From Runella zeae DSM 19591 (GTDB lineage Bacteria > Bacteroidota > Bacteroidia > Cytophagales > Spirosomataceae), in NCBI RefSeq assembly GCF_000423565.1, contig NZ_AUIF01000011.1, positions 124,001-188,000 on the forward strand: a stretch of DNA of 64,000 bases. The letters run 5' to 3'. Positions 18,341 to 26,372 of this stretch are shown here, one piece after another. The notes beneath the pieces are model-generated. The model was not told where the DNA came from and made no database searches. It worked only from the letters and a program-made list of their open reading frames with translations. A program made the translations under genes and the position numbers. How positions within the stretch are numbered: position 1 is the first letter of the stretch; each line of letters opens with the position of its first letter.

Positions 18341-20749
18341 ATGATACGCAATTATCTCAAAATAGCCTTCCGAAACTTGTGGAAAAACAAAACCTATTTG
18401 TTTATCAATCTCATTGGTCTTTCGGTCGCTTTTGGTGTCAGTATTTTATTGTTTTTGAGTGCTTACCTGCTATTGACTTATGATAATTTCCACGAACAAA
18501 ACGGCGCTGTATATCGGGTATATCATAGAGTAAATTCGCCACAAGGTGAAGAGTATGGAAACTCTATGCCTTTGCCTATGCGTGGGGCGATGAAGGCCGA
18601 ATACCCCGAAGTAAACTTGGCAGCTCGCGTAATGTCAGGGGCAGCTCAAATTCACAAAAACGATAAGCTCATCAATCAAGGTATCATTTTTACTGACCCT
18701 GATTATCTGCAAGTTTTTGGGTATAAGCTCCTCAAGGGCAACCCCCAAACCGCGCTCAATGATTTGAGCAATGTGATATTGAGAGAAGATATTGCTAAAA
18801 ATATTTTTGGAGAACAAGACCCTATAGGCAAAACCCTCAACATCAGCCACGGCGACAAAGAGGTTCCCTATATCGTAAGCGGTATCATCGAAAAAGGGCC
18901 AGAAAATACCAGTATTCAGAATGAAATGTTGGTGAGAATCGAAACTGCAGGCGAATTTACTGACAATAAAGACCGCTGGGATGCTGACCAACATGCGCTC
19001 TACTTGAAATTAGACGACCACACAAGCCCTGCTACTTTTAACAAACGCTTAAAAGCTTTTACGGCCAAATACTACAAAAGCAATATCGAGCAACTCAAAA
19101 AAGAAGGTGCTAAAGCCGACGCCCAAGGTGATTTCATGAGTACTCGCATCATAGGGCTTTCAGAGAGCCACTTCGACAGCCGCATTGGCAATCAGGCTAT
19201 TAGCAAAGTCTATCCTTATACCCTACTGATTGTGGGCGTGATTATATTGCTTATTGCGGCGATCAACTTCATCAACTTATCGATAGCAAAGTCTTTCACC
19301 CGTGCCAAAGAAGTAGGAATGCGCAAAGCTTTAGGGGCTTTCAAAGGGCAAATTGTGGGGCAGTTTTGGGGTGAAGCTTTTTTGATATGTATAGCCGCCT
19401 TTAGCCTGGGGTTATTTTTATCGTATGTATTGCTTCCTCATTACAATGCTATTTTTCGCTCTAGTTTATCTTTGAACCTGCTCCAAACACCGTCTTTGTT
19501 ACTAAGCATTTTTATTTGCTTCGCACTTGTGACCTTAGTAGCAGGAGGCTACCCTGCTTGGGCAGTGACACGTTTTAATACGGTAGAAGTTCTCAAAGGA
19601 AAAGTAAAAGTCAGTGGCAGTTCAGGCGGAATTCGCAATGCACTTATCATTTTTCAGTTTACCATGTCGGTGCTATTGATTTCGTGTACCCTGATTGTCT
19701 GGACTCAAATCAATTATTTACGCTCCAAACCACTCGGTTTTAATACTACCCAAGTATATAGTATTCCTATTGGTCATGAAGTATCGGGCAAGCGTCTTCT
19801 GAAACATCTCAGAAATCGCCTTGCTAATCAGCCTCGTATCTTGAGCATGACAGGCTCAGATGTAAACCTTGGACGAGGACTTGACGGATCTTTTTCAAAA
19901 TCGGTCTTAGGCTTTGAGCAAAATGGAAAAAGCCTAAAAACCAATATGCGCACCGCTGATTATGACTATGCCAAAACCCTCGACCTTAAACTTTTACAAG
20001 GGCGGGAGTTTTCGGAAGCCTACGCAGCCGACACCGCTTACTCAGTGATTATCAATGAAGCGATGGCAAAACAACTGGGTGTAAAAAATCCTTTGGGGGT
20101 GATTCTCAATACCGACGAAAAACACAAAGTGATTGGAGTAGTTCAAGATTTTCATTTTGAATCCCTGCACCGACAGATAGAAGCCGTTTCTTTTTTTATG
20201 AATGGGTTTTCTATCAATTATATTTTTGTAAAAATCGCACCCGACCACGTCGATGAGACGATTGCATTGCTCAAAAAAACCTACGCCGAGCTTGCTCCCA
20301 AATCCGAATTTCAGGGATCGTTTTTGGATGAAAACGTCAACAAACAATATCAACGCGAAGAACGCCTCTCAAAAATATTTTTTAGCGCGGCTACCTTAGC
20401 CATCATTCTTTCTTGTTTGGGCTTGTTTGCAATAGCCATCATGGTTATCTCCCAACGCACCAAAGAAATTGGGGTTCGCAAAGTACTTGGAGCTTCGGTT
20501 TTCAGCATTACGGCTCTTTTGTCTGCTGATTTCCTCAAAATGGTGGGAGTCGCTATTGTTATAGCCTCTCCAATAGCATGGTGGATTATGGATAAATGGC
20601 TTACCGATTTTGCGTATCGCACTTCTATCCAATGGTGGGTGTTTGTGGTAACGGCTCTGCTGGCAGTAGGAATCGCAATCGTTACCATAAGCTTTCAGGC
20701 TATCAAAGCAGCTCTCACCAACCCTACTTCTTCTTTGCGCTCAGAGTAG
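18341..20749 (+). CDS. FtsX/MacB-type ABC transporter permease, paralogue 3 of 4
   Basis: 802 aa. It starts MIRNYLKIAFRNLWKNKTYLFINLIG and has a helix at about 20-42, a periplasmic domain, a first FtsX block (AKEVGMRKALGAF near residue 325), a second periplasmic domain and a second FtsX block (TKEIGVRKVLGAS), ending NPTSSLRSE. It is preceded by the two small paralogues with a 77-bp gap and followed by a strong terminator (20777-20806). Like its neighbours it has no ATPase gene beside it. Confidence 0.9.
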   Translation: MIRNYLKIAFRNLWKNKTYLFINLIGLSVAFGVSILLFLSAYLLLTYDNFHEQNGAVYRVYHRVNSPQGEEYGNSMPLPMRGAMKAEYPEVNLAARVMSGAAQIHKNDKLINQGIIFTDPDYLQVFGYKLLKGNPQTALNDLSNVILREDIAKNIFGEQDPIGKTLNISHGDKEVPYIVSGIIEKGPENTSIQNEMLVRIETAGEFTDNKDRWDADQHALYLKLDDHTSPATFNKRLKAFTAKYYKSNIEQLKKEGAKADAQGDFMSTRIIGLSESHFDSRIGNQAISKVYPYTLLIVGVIILLIAAINFINLSIAKSFTRAKEVGMRKALGAFKGQIVGQFWGEAFLICIAAFSLGLFLSYVLLPHYNAIFRSSLSLNLLQTPSLLLSIFICFALVTLVAGGYPAWAVTRFNTVEVLKGKVKVSGSSGGIRNALIIFQFTMSVLLISCTLIVWTQINYLRSKPLGFNTTQVYSIPIGHEVSGKRLLKHLRNRLANQPRILSMTGSDVNLGRGLDGSFSKSVLGFEQNGKSLKTNMRTADYDYAKTLDLKLLQGREFSEAYAADTAYSVIINEAMAKQLGVKNPLGVILNTDEKHKVIGVVQDFHFESLHRQIEAVSFFMNGFSINYIFVKIAPDHVDETIALLKKTYAELAPKSEFQGSFLDENVNKQYQREERLSKIFFSAATLAIILSCLGLFAIAIMVISQRTKEIGVRKVLGASVFSITALLSADFLKMVGVAIVIASPIAWWIMDKWLTDFAYRTSIQWWVFVVTALLAVGIAIVTISFQAIKAALTNPTSSLRSE

Positions 20750-20776
20750 TTTTATTCGTAAATAAATGCCCAAAGT

Positions 20777-20812
20777 CCCCTAGAAAATCTGCGAATTTTC
20801 TAGGGGATTTTT
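20777..20812 (+). terminator. Rho-independent terminator after permease 3
   Basis: CCCCTAGAAAAT (20777-20788) and ATTTTCTAGGGG (20795-20806) form a perfect 12-bp stem with a 6-nt loop, followed by ATTTTT. It ends the transcript of the middle part of the permease cluster. Confidence 0.85.
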
Positions 20813-20879
20813 GTTTGATTCCAACTTTTCGAGAATTACTTGCGTCTTACCCATACAAACGTTAACCTTTTTTAAAACG

Positions 20880-21245
20880 ATGAAACCGATTATCTTTTTA
20901 AGTCTTTTTCTTGTCTTTGCCTCTGCGGCTTGTGATTCGAAGGTAAATCCTGAAGACACCAAAACTTCTAAAGCTAAGTTGGTAAATGCTTTGCCAGTGG
21001 ATGGCTGTGGGTGGCATTTCTCGATTGAATCGGACAAAGAAACCATCCAACTTTTGCCCAACAATGCTTCTAAAGAGAAAGTCAATACCCTCATTCAAAC
21101 TGCGGAAACCACTCATGGAGTATATATGGTAGATGTAGAAATAACTTATCGATTGACAGGTCAAAAACAATCTGTACAATGTGGGTGGGGTAAAACTAGC
21201 GAATTTGATGAAATCGATGTTCTCCAAATCAAATCTCTAAAATAG
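20880..21245 (+). CDS. Small lipoprotein of unknown function
   Basis: 121 aa from the ATG at 20880, giving MKPIIFLSLFLVFASAACDS, a lipoprotein signal with the lipobox cysteine at residue 18 (ASAAC). Mature part ~100 aa with two further cysteines in GCGWHFSIES and QCGWGKTSEFDEID, which could form a disulfide. The repeated CGW pattern is unusual. I do not recognise the family. It begins just after the terminator at 20777-20806 and heads a run of small exported proteins: 4 nt separate it from the first Kazal-like protein. Confidence 0.75.
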   Translation: MKPIIFLSLFLVFASAACDSKVNPEDTKTSKAKLVNALPVDGCGWHFSIESDKETIQLLPNNASKEKVNTLIQTAETTHGVYMVDVEITYRLTGQKQSVQCGWGKTSEFDEIDVLQIKSLK

Positions 21246-21249
21246 TCCT

Positions 21250-21465
21250 ATGAAATCTTTGTTAGTAGTGATTTTGCTGAGTGCTTTTTTGGGATGCGAA
21301 AAAGAAATCCCTAGTGATTGTATAGAAAAACCAGTTTCCGATGTTGGGTGCACCTTTGAATATGCACCTGTGTGCGGATGCAACGGCAAAACTTACGGAA
21401 ACGCTTGTGCAGCTAGGATTGTTGGAATCAGAGTAGTGTCTCAAGGTGAATGTAAAGGTAAATAA
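21250..21465 (+). CDS. Kazal-domain lipoprotein, copy 1
   Basis: 71 aa. Lipoprotein signal MKSLLVVILLSAFLGC (lipobox LGC), then one Kazal-type domain. The six-cysteine pattern has the typical core APVCGCNGKTYGNAC followed by GIRVVSQGEC. Kazal domains inhibit serine proteases through an exposed loop; bacterial examples of this size are common in Bacteroidota and sit on the outer membrane or in the periplasm. Whether this one is an active inhibitor cannot be told. It is a tandem paralogue of the next gene. Confidence 0.85.
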   Translation: MKSLLVVILLSAFLGCEKEIPSDCIEKPVSDVGCTFEYAPVCGCNGKTYGNACAARIVGIRVVSQGECKGK

Positions 21466-21487
21466 CAATTTTTTCAATAATAAAGCT

Positions 21488-21709
21488 ATGAAATCATTAT
21501 TTGTTGTGATGTTTCTTGCCGTTTTAATAGGCTGTACCAAAGAAGAAACCATTGAAAACGACTGCGTAGAAAAGCCTAATCCAGACAGGGCATGTTATGC
21601 ACTCTACGACCCCGTATGCGGGTGCAATGGCAAAACCTACGGCAATGCTTGTGAGGCAGCCAACGTAGGTATTAGAGTGGTGTCGAAGGGAGAATGTAAA
21701 GCAAACTAA
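21488..21709 (+). CDS. Kazal-domain lipoprotein, copy 2
   Basis: 73 aa from the ATG at 21488 (MKSLFVVMFLAVLIGC, lipobox IGC); an in-frame upstream extension to 21446 overlaps the previous gene and is rejected. One Kazal-type domain with YDPVCGCNGKTYGNAC and GIRVVSKGEC. It is clearly a duplicate of the preceding gene, with 22 nt between them. Both lie between permeases 3 and 4. Confidence 0.85.
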   Translation: MKSLFVVMFLAVLIGCTKEETIENDCVEKPNPDRACYALYDPVCGCNGKTYGNACEAANVGIRVVSKGECKAN

Positions 21710-21755
21710 AAAGCTCAACATCAAACATTTAAGCTTTTTTAACAAACCCAACATG

Positions 21756-21799
21756 GGTTTTGTGCGTACCTTGCAAGGCCATTTTAAACGCACAAAACC
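21756..21799 (+). promoter_or_regulatory. 12-bp inverted repeat ending at the start codon of permease 4
   Basis: GGTTTTGTGCGT (21756-21767) and ACGCACAAAACC (21788-21799) are perfect reverse complements with a 20-nt loop. The right arm ends immediately before the ATG at 21800. The loop holds the palindrome CCTTGCAAGG. The DNA could be an operator, or the RNA hairpin could mask the ribosome-binding region. A weak -24/-12-like match, TTGTGCGTACCTTGCA, overlaps the left arm and loop. Confidence 0.55.
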
Positions 21800-24211
21800 A
21801 TGCTTCAAAACTACTTCAAAATTGGTTGGCGCAACCTCCTTAAAAATAAGGTATTTACCCTTATCAATATCCTTGGCCTGTCTGTTGGGCTTACTTTCGC
21901 GCTATTGATTGGCACTTTTATCTGGGATGAGTCGCAGATAAATACTGATTTGAAAAATATCGACAATCAGTATGTGCTACAAAGCAAGTGGAAGCAGCCC
22001 AACATGGGCATGGAAATTACGACCATAGCCCCTCTAGCCAAAACCCTCAAAGAGCAATATCCGAGTTTGGTCGAAAACTTTTATCGTTTTGATGGTGTAT
22101 CGACTACGGTTTCCAAAGGCAACAAACACTTCAGAGAAGATATACAAATTGGCGATTCTACCCTGCTCACTATGTACGGGCTGCCTCTCCTCGATGGCGA
22201 TGCTCGTACCGCTCTTAATCAGCCTTTTTCGGTCATTCTTTCGGAAAAAACAGCCTTGAAATATTTTGGCAAAACCGATGTAGTAGGGCAAAGCATTCAA
22301 ATTGAATCTTTTTCAAGAGAACGAAAAGATTTCATAATAACCGGCGTGTTGGCTCCTATTCCTTACAACTCCGTGACTCAATTTGTAAGCACCGAAATAC
22401 CCCTCCTTCTAGCAATGAGCAGTTTGGCGTATTTTGGGCGTGATGCTTCTATTACCACTTGGGACAATGCCTACATCGTCAACTACATAGAACTAAAAAA
22501 AGGAGTAAAACCCGCTCAACTTCATAAGCCCATTGCTCAACTTATTGAGAGCCATGCATCGCCTGTGATAAAAGCCAATTTAGAAGTCACCCTCAAACCT
22601 CTAAAGACGGTCTACCTTGATAGCAACAATGGCCTTATTTGCAAGACATTGCTTACCCTGAGCCTTATAGCGGCCTTTATTGTATTTATGGCCATTGTCA
22701 ATTTTGTAAATATTTCCATAGGAAGTTCGTCGACCCGTCTGAAAGAAATCGGCGTTCGGAAAGTGTTAGGTAGCAAAAAAAAGCAAGTAATTAGTCAATT
22801 TTTGACCGAATCTACGCTTATCGCGCTTTTTAGTGCTTTTTTTTCTTTGTTTTTATACCAGCTTACACGACCTATTTTTGGTGAAATTGTGGGCAAAGAA
22901 GTGCGTTCTATTTTCAGTGCCCTGCCTTTCTTTGTGATAAGCGCCCTAATCCTTGGACTCATAGTGGGGCTGATAGCCGGAGCCTATCCTGCTTTTGTAC
23001 TTTCTTCTCTTCCTTCGATAGATTCTATCAAGGGAAAACTAAAAACCGTCAAAGAAAAGCACCTCTTTAGATACTCACTGATGAGTACTCAATTTTCCAT
23101 TGCTTTGTTTGTATTTGGGGCAGCGATTATTATTTCTCAACAAGTCAGTTATTTTTTCGACAAAGACTTGGGCTACTCAAAAGAGTCTATTATATGGGCG
23201 GCTACTCCACGCGATTGGTCCGCTGCGGGAGTTGAAAAAATGCAAACCATTCGCAAAGAACTCACTCGCTTACCAGATGTACAGGAGGCAACTTTGTCTT
23301 ATGAGATTCCTAATGGGAAAGCAGGCTTTCAGACAGGTCTTTTTCGGGCAGGGCAAGATTCTACCCAAGCCGCTTTTGTCCCTATTTTACAAACAGACGC
23401 CCACTTTGCACGTACTTACCAAATTCTGATACTCAGCGGTTCTTTTTTCCGTCCTGTAGATTCTTCCAACCCCTCTGACCAAATTGTACTGAATGCCAAA
23501 GCAACCAAAGCCTTGAATTTTGCCTCGCCCGAAGCAGCCGTAGGGCAGCGAGTCAGGTTACAGGGATTTGCGCAGGTATTTACAGTAATAGGCGTAAGCG
23601 ACGATTTCCATTTTCAATCAATGCGTGACAATATCGTCCCTCTTGTATTTATTCATCTCAATACACTCAACAATTACCGCTATTTTTCATTCAAAATCAG
23701 GTCGAAAGCCCTCAATAAGTCTATTGCTAACATCGAAAAAAAGTGGAATGAATTATTGCCCGGAGCGCCTTTTGAGTTTAGTTTTTTGGATGATATGCTT
23801 CAAAACTTATATCAGACAGAAATAAGGCTAAAAAAAGCAGCCCAACTCGCCACTACACTCGCAATTGTGATTGTGTTGTTGGGGGTCATTGGTATGGTAT
23901 CGCTGAGTGTAGCACGCCGAACCAAAGAACTCGGCATTCGTAAAGTATTGGGAGCCTCAAGCATCAGTTTGGTAATGTTGTTTTTAAAAGAATTTTTAAT
24001 CGTCATTGGTATTGCCTCGTTAGTGTCTTTGCCTTTGGTTTTTATTGTCATGAATCAATGGCTCCAAAACTACGCCTATCGTATCGATATTGGCTGGGTT
24101 TCGTTGATAGGCATTACGTTTGCTTTGGGAATTTTGATTGTTTTTTTGGTAATTCTTCAAACTTTTAAAAGTACTTTAACCAACCCTACCGAGGCCTTAC
24201 GGTCAGAATAA
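21800..24211 (+). CDS. FtsX/MacB-type ABC transporter permease, paralogue 4 of 4
   Basis: 803 aa. It starts MLQNYFKIGWRNLLKNKVFTLINILG and has a first helix at about 20-42, a periplasmic domain, a first FtsX block (LKEIGVRKVLGSK), a second periplasmic domain and a second FtsX block (TKELGIRKVLGAS), ending NPTEALRSE. It is the most divergent of the four in its periplasmic parts. The start codon is embedded at the foot of a 12-bp inverted repeat, and no good Shine-Dalgarno is visible. Followed by a pair of small exported proteins. Confidence 0.9.
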   Translation: MLQNYFKIGWRNLLKNKVFTLINILGLSVGLTFALLIGTFIWDESQINTDLKNIDNQYVLQSKWKQPNMGMEITTIAPLAKTLKEQYPSLVENFYRFDGVSTTVSKGNKHFREDIQIGDSTLLTMYGLPLLDGDARTALNQPFSVILSEKTALKYFGKTDVVGQSIQIESFSRERKDFIITGVLAPIPYNSVTQFVSTEIPLLLAMSSLAYFGRDASITTWDNAYIVNYIELKKGVKPAQLHKPIAQLIESHASPVIKANLEVTLKPLKTVYLDSNNGLICKTLLTLSLIAAFIVFMAIVNFVNISIGSSSTRLKEIGVRKVLGSKKKQVISQFLTESTLIALFSAFFSLFLYQLTRPIFGEIVGKEVRSIFSALPFFVISALILGLIVGLIAGAYPAFVLSSLPSIDSIKGKLKTVKEKHLFRYSLMSTQFSIALFVFGAAIIISQQVSYFFDKDLGYSKESIIWAATPRDWSAAGVEKMQTIRKELTRLPDVQEATLSYEIPNGKAGFQTGLFRAGQDSTQAAFVPILQTDAHFARTYQILILSGSFFRPVDSSNPSDQIVLNAKATKALNFASPEAAVGQRVRLQGFAQVFTVIGVSDDFHFQSMRDNIVPLVFIHLNTLNNYRYFSFKIRSKALNKSIANIEKKWNELLPGAPFEFSFLDDMLQNLYQTEIRLKKAAQLATTLAIVIVLLGVIGMVSLSVARRTKELGIRKVLGASSISLVMLFLKEFLIVIGIASLVSLPLVFIVMNQWLQNYAYRIDIGWVSLIGITFALGILIVFLVILQTFKSTLTNPTEALRSE

Positions 24212-24217
24212 CAAACT

Positions 24218-24244
24218 TTTACATTTCGTTTACATTCTTTTACA
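24218..24244 (+). promoter_or_regulatory. Three phased TTTACA boxes
   Basis: TTTACA occurs at 24218, 24229 and 24239, i.e. every 10-11 bp, on one face of the helix, in the gap between permease 4 and the next small gene. It may be a binding site for an activator; no partner is known. Confidence 0.3.
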
Positions 24245-24308
24245 GGGTATTTTCTTGTGTTTGGGAAGGGCAATCTATTTTTGTTTCGAACAAAAATCAA
24301 CCAACACA

Positions 24309-24722
24309 ATGAAAACAATCAAAGCAATCATCGGGGGAATTTTTCTCGCTAGTCTGACCACCATTTGGTGTCAAGGCCAAAATCATTTTAACAGCTGTTC
24401 GGCGGCTTTTTTAGACAACAAACTAGTCGTTAACGCATACACCCCCACTGGTAAGTGTATACTTTCGCAAACTGCCAAAGGTACCCTTACCGTGGCTGAG
24501 GCTACCTACAAAAATAAGCAATGGCATCAAACTGCCCCTGTCGAATTTATGGTAGCAATCCGCGATAAAGACACCCATACCTTAACTACCTTTTCAAAGG
24601 AAATTTATCGTTCGCTCGACATTCAAAATGTGATGAAGTTCTGCCGCAAAGGTGACCGTATTGTACTTCTCACAACAAGTACTAAATATGCGCTGCCTCA
24701 CAATGAAATTTTGGTTCACTAA
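24309..24722 (+). CDS. Small exported protein, first of a divergent paralogous pair
   Basis: 137 aa from the ATG at 24309 (MKTIKAIIGGIFLASLTTIWCQGQ, signal peptide). The mature part shows a pattern (KGTLTVAE, PVEFMVAIRDK, MKFCRKGDRIVLLT) that repeats in the next gene as KGKLSLIKG, PFRIYLKRG, LDLARFGDELIIEP. The last part loosely recalls the final domain of gliding protein GldM (a motif of the type K-x-GD-x-I-x-I), but I cannot assign it. Probably co-transcribed with the next gene, 19 bp downstream. Confidence 0.65.
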   Translation: MKTIKAIIGGIFLASLTTIWCQGQNHFNSCSAAFLDNKLVVNAYTPTGKCILSQTAKGTLTVAEATYKNKQWHQTAPVEFMVAIRDKDTHTLTTFSKEIYRSLDIQNVMKFCRKGDRIVLLTTSTKYALPHNEILVH

Positions 24723-24741
24723 ATACACGTCTCTCTATCTT

Positions 24742-25206
24742 ATGAAATTATCCCTGTATGCGTGGGTCGTTGCGCTGTTAGTGACAATCGCCCCTAGTGT
24801 TTTTGGTTTTACTGAGGATTCAAACGACAATAAGCCTTTTGTAAGCTCGCTTGTTTTGAATGGAAAGCCCCTCGATTATGCCCATTTTTCGGTGATAAGC
24901 AAAGGCAAACTATCGCTCATCAAAGGCAATCCCTATGCTTTAGAATCCTCCACGAAAATTCCCTTTCGGATTTATCTCAAACGCGGCCATGAATATCTGA
25001 ATGCGGGCTTATCTTCTACCACTCGTGAAGTACATGAGGTCGAAATAGCCCACATTCTAGATTTAGCTAGGTTTGGAGATGAACTTATCATTGAGCCAAT
25101 CCACAAAAACCATCCTCCTAAACATACGATTAAACTCACGCGGTATTTTGTTAATGATATTTTTAGACCACTTTTCTGGAAAAACAAAACCGGAGACGGT
25201 TGTTAA
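24742..25206 (+). CDS. Small exported protein, second of a divergent paralogous pair
   Basis: 154 aa from the ATG at 24742 (MKLSLYAWVVALLVTIAPSVFG, signal peptide); a longer in-frame reading to 24652 overlaps the preceding gene and lacks a signal. Conserved features are KGKLSLIKGNPYALES, then IPFRIYLKRG, TTREVHEVEIAHILDLARFG and DELIIEPI. As with the preceding gene, a GldM C-terminal-like fold is possible but unproven. It lies between permease 4 and the membrane-bound regulator. Confidence 0.65.
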   Translation: MKLSLYAWVVALLVTIAPSVFGFTEDSNDNKPFVSSLVLNGKPLDYAHFSVISKGKLSLIKGNPYALESSTKIPFRIYLKRGHEYLNAGLSSTTREVHEVEIAHILDLARFGDELIIEPIHKNHPPKHTIKLTRYFVNDIFRPLFWKNKTGDGC

Positions 25207-25229
25207 GGCTAAGTACCAAGGCGCAAATT

Positions 25230-25275
25230 GACTTTCCAAGTTTATAAATTTACTGATTATAAAACTTGGAAAGTC
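25230..25275. repeat. 14-bp perfect inverted repeat
   Basis: GACTTTCCAAGTTT (25230-25243) and AAACTTGGAAAGTC (25262-25275) form a perfect stem with an 18-nt loop in the 138-bp gap between the small exported protein and the regulator. No T-run follows. It could be a weak terminator, an operator for the regulator, or a dispersed repeat. Confidence 0.6.
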
Positions 25276-25344
25276 TAAACTAATTTTGCTCATTTACTTT
25301 TAGCTATATTTAACACAGAATCAGACTTTGATGGCCATAAAACG

Positions 25345-26223
25345 ATGATGTATAAATTGGTAATAGTAGCTTCTTTTGTAGGGCTAAGCCTACTGTTTGG
25401 AGCCTCAATTTGGAACACTCCAAACAATCCAGCTCGGCTCGACGAAAAAGTAAATCTTGCCCTACGGCGTACGGGTCATTATCTGTTGTTGGCTAGTGGC
25501 GATTCTATCTCCAAAATTCCCGTTGTAAAAAAAACAAGTCCCAACACTTTTGTTTTACAACTCAATAATGCCTTCAATTACAATCAATTGCCGTCTATTT
25601 TACAAGAATCTCTCAAGTTGCATCAAATCTCGCTCAACTACGATGTAGTAGTGCGAGATTGTGACACAAAAGAGCTTCAATTAGGTTATAACTACCTAGA
25701 CTATACCCAAAACCACGAAGTCCCTTGTGGCGGGCGCACCCAAGACAAAGGATGCTTTTATGTCCAAATAATTTTTGAAAATTCTGCGTCTAAGGCAGCC
25801 ACACCCCTTACGACGTGGTGGACAGTGGGCTTAGGACTCATCATGCTAGGCGGCACTTATATGATTTGGCGAAAAAGACAACCTATACAGCCCTCTCTCT
25901 CTCCTATTGCTCCTTCTCTCACCTCTGAGCTTATCAATGTAGGTCAATCCACTTTTGATTTTGAAAATCAAGTAATCTATACTAATGGCATTAAACACAA
26001 TCTCACTTATCGAGAAGCCAAACTACTTCATTTATTTGTGACTCACCCCAACCAAGTCTTAGAGCGGGATTTTATTCTCAAATCAGTATGGGAAGACGAA
26101 GGCATCATAGTAGGCCGTAGTATTGATGTCTTTGTATCGCGTTTGCGAAAATTGCTCCAAGAAGATTCCTCTCTCAAAATTGCGGCGGTACACGGCGTAG
26201 GCTACCGATTCGAAACTACCTGA
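25345..26223 (+). CDS. Membrane-anchored winged-helix regulator (OmpR/PhoB-type domain at C-terminus)
   Basis: 292 aa. An N-terminal hydrophobic segment (residues 3-24) is followed by a ~130-aa extracytoplasmic domain containing three cysteines (C106, C128, C137). A transmembrane helix lies at 158-175 (WWTVGLGLIMLGGTYMIW), then a linker, then a Trans_reg_C winged helix at about 197-292 (LTYREAKLLHLFVTHPNQVLERD, VGRSIDVFVSRLRKLL, IAAVHGVGYRFE). So the sensor is outside and the DNA-binding domain inside, a one-component signal transducer with topology opposite to ToxR. It closes the permease cluster and is a natural candidate for its regulator. No phosphorylation receiver domain is present. Confidence 0.85.
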   Translation: MMYKLVIVASFVGLSLLFGASIWNTPNNPARLDEKVNLALRRTGHYLLLASGDSISKIPVVKKTSPNTFVLQLNNAFNYNQLPSILQESLKLHQISLNYDVVVRDCDTKELQLGYNYLDYTQNHEVPCGGRTQDKGCFYVQIIFENSASKAATPLTTWWTVGLGLIMLGGTYMIWRKRQPIQPSLSPIAPSLTSELINVGQSTFDFENQVIYTNGIKHNLTYREAKLLHLFVTHPNQVLERDFILKSVWEDEGIIVGRSIDVFVSRLRKLLQEDSSLKIAAVHGVGYRFETT

Positions 26224-26300
26224 CAATCTTTTGGTTTCAACGATACACTCTTCTCAAAACAGATAGGTGGGTAGGTCATGATGTTTTTTTGACCCACAAA

Positions 26301-26366
26301 TTCGCAACATTGTTGCATAAATAAACTTTCTTGTCTTATATTTGCAACAATGTTGCACAAATAAAC
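26301..26366 (+). promoter_or_regulatory. Double palindromic operator over a Bacteroidota promoter
   Basis: GCAACATTGTTGC (26304-26316) and GCAACAATGTTGC (26344-26356) are palindromes 40 bp apart. They sit in 26-bp direct copies (26301-26326, 26341-26366; 23 of 26 identical). A promoter fits between them: TTG at 26313-26315, 21 nt, then TATATTTG at 26337-26344. The first palindrome covers the -33 element and the second touches the -7 element. A zinc-responsive Fur-family (Zur) repressor is inferred from the downstream gene. Confidence 0.65.
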
Positions 26367-26372
26367 GTATCC

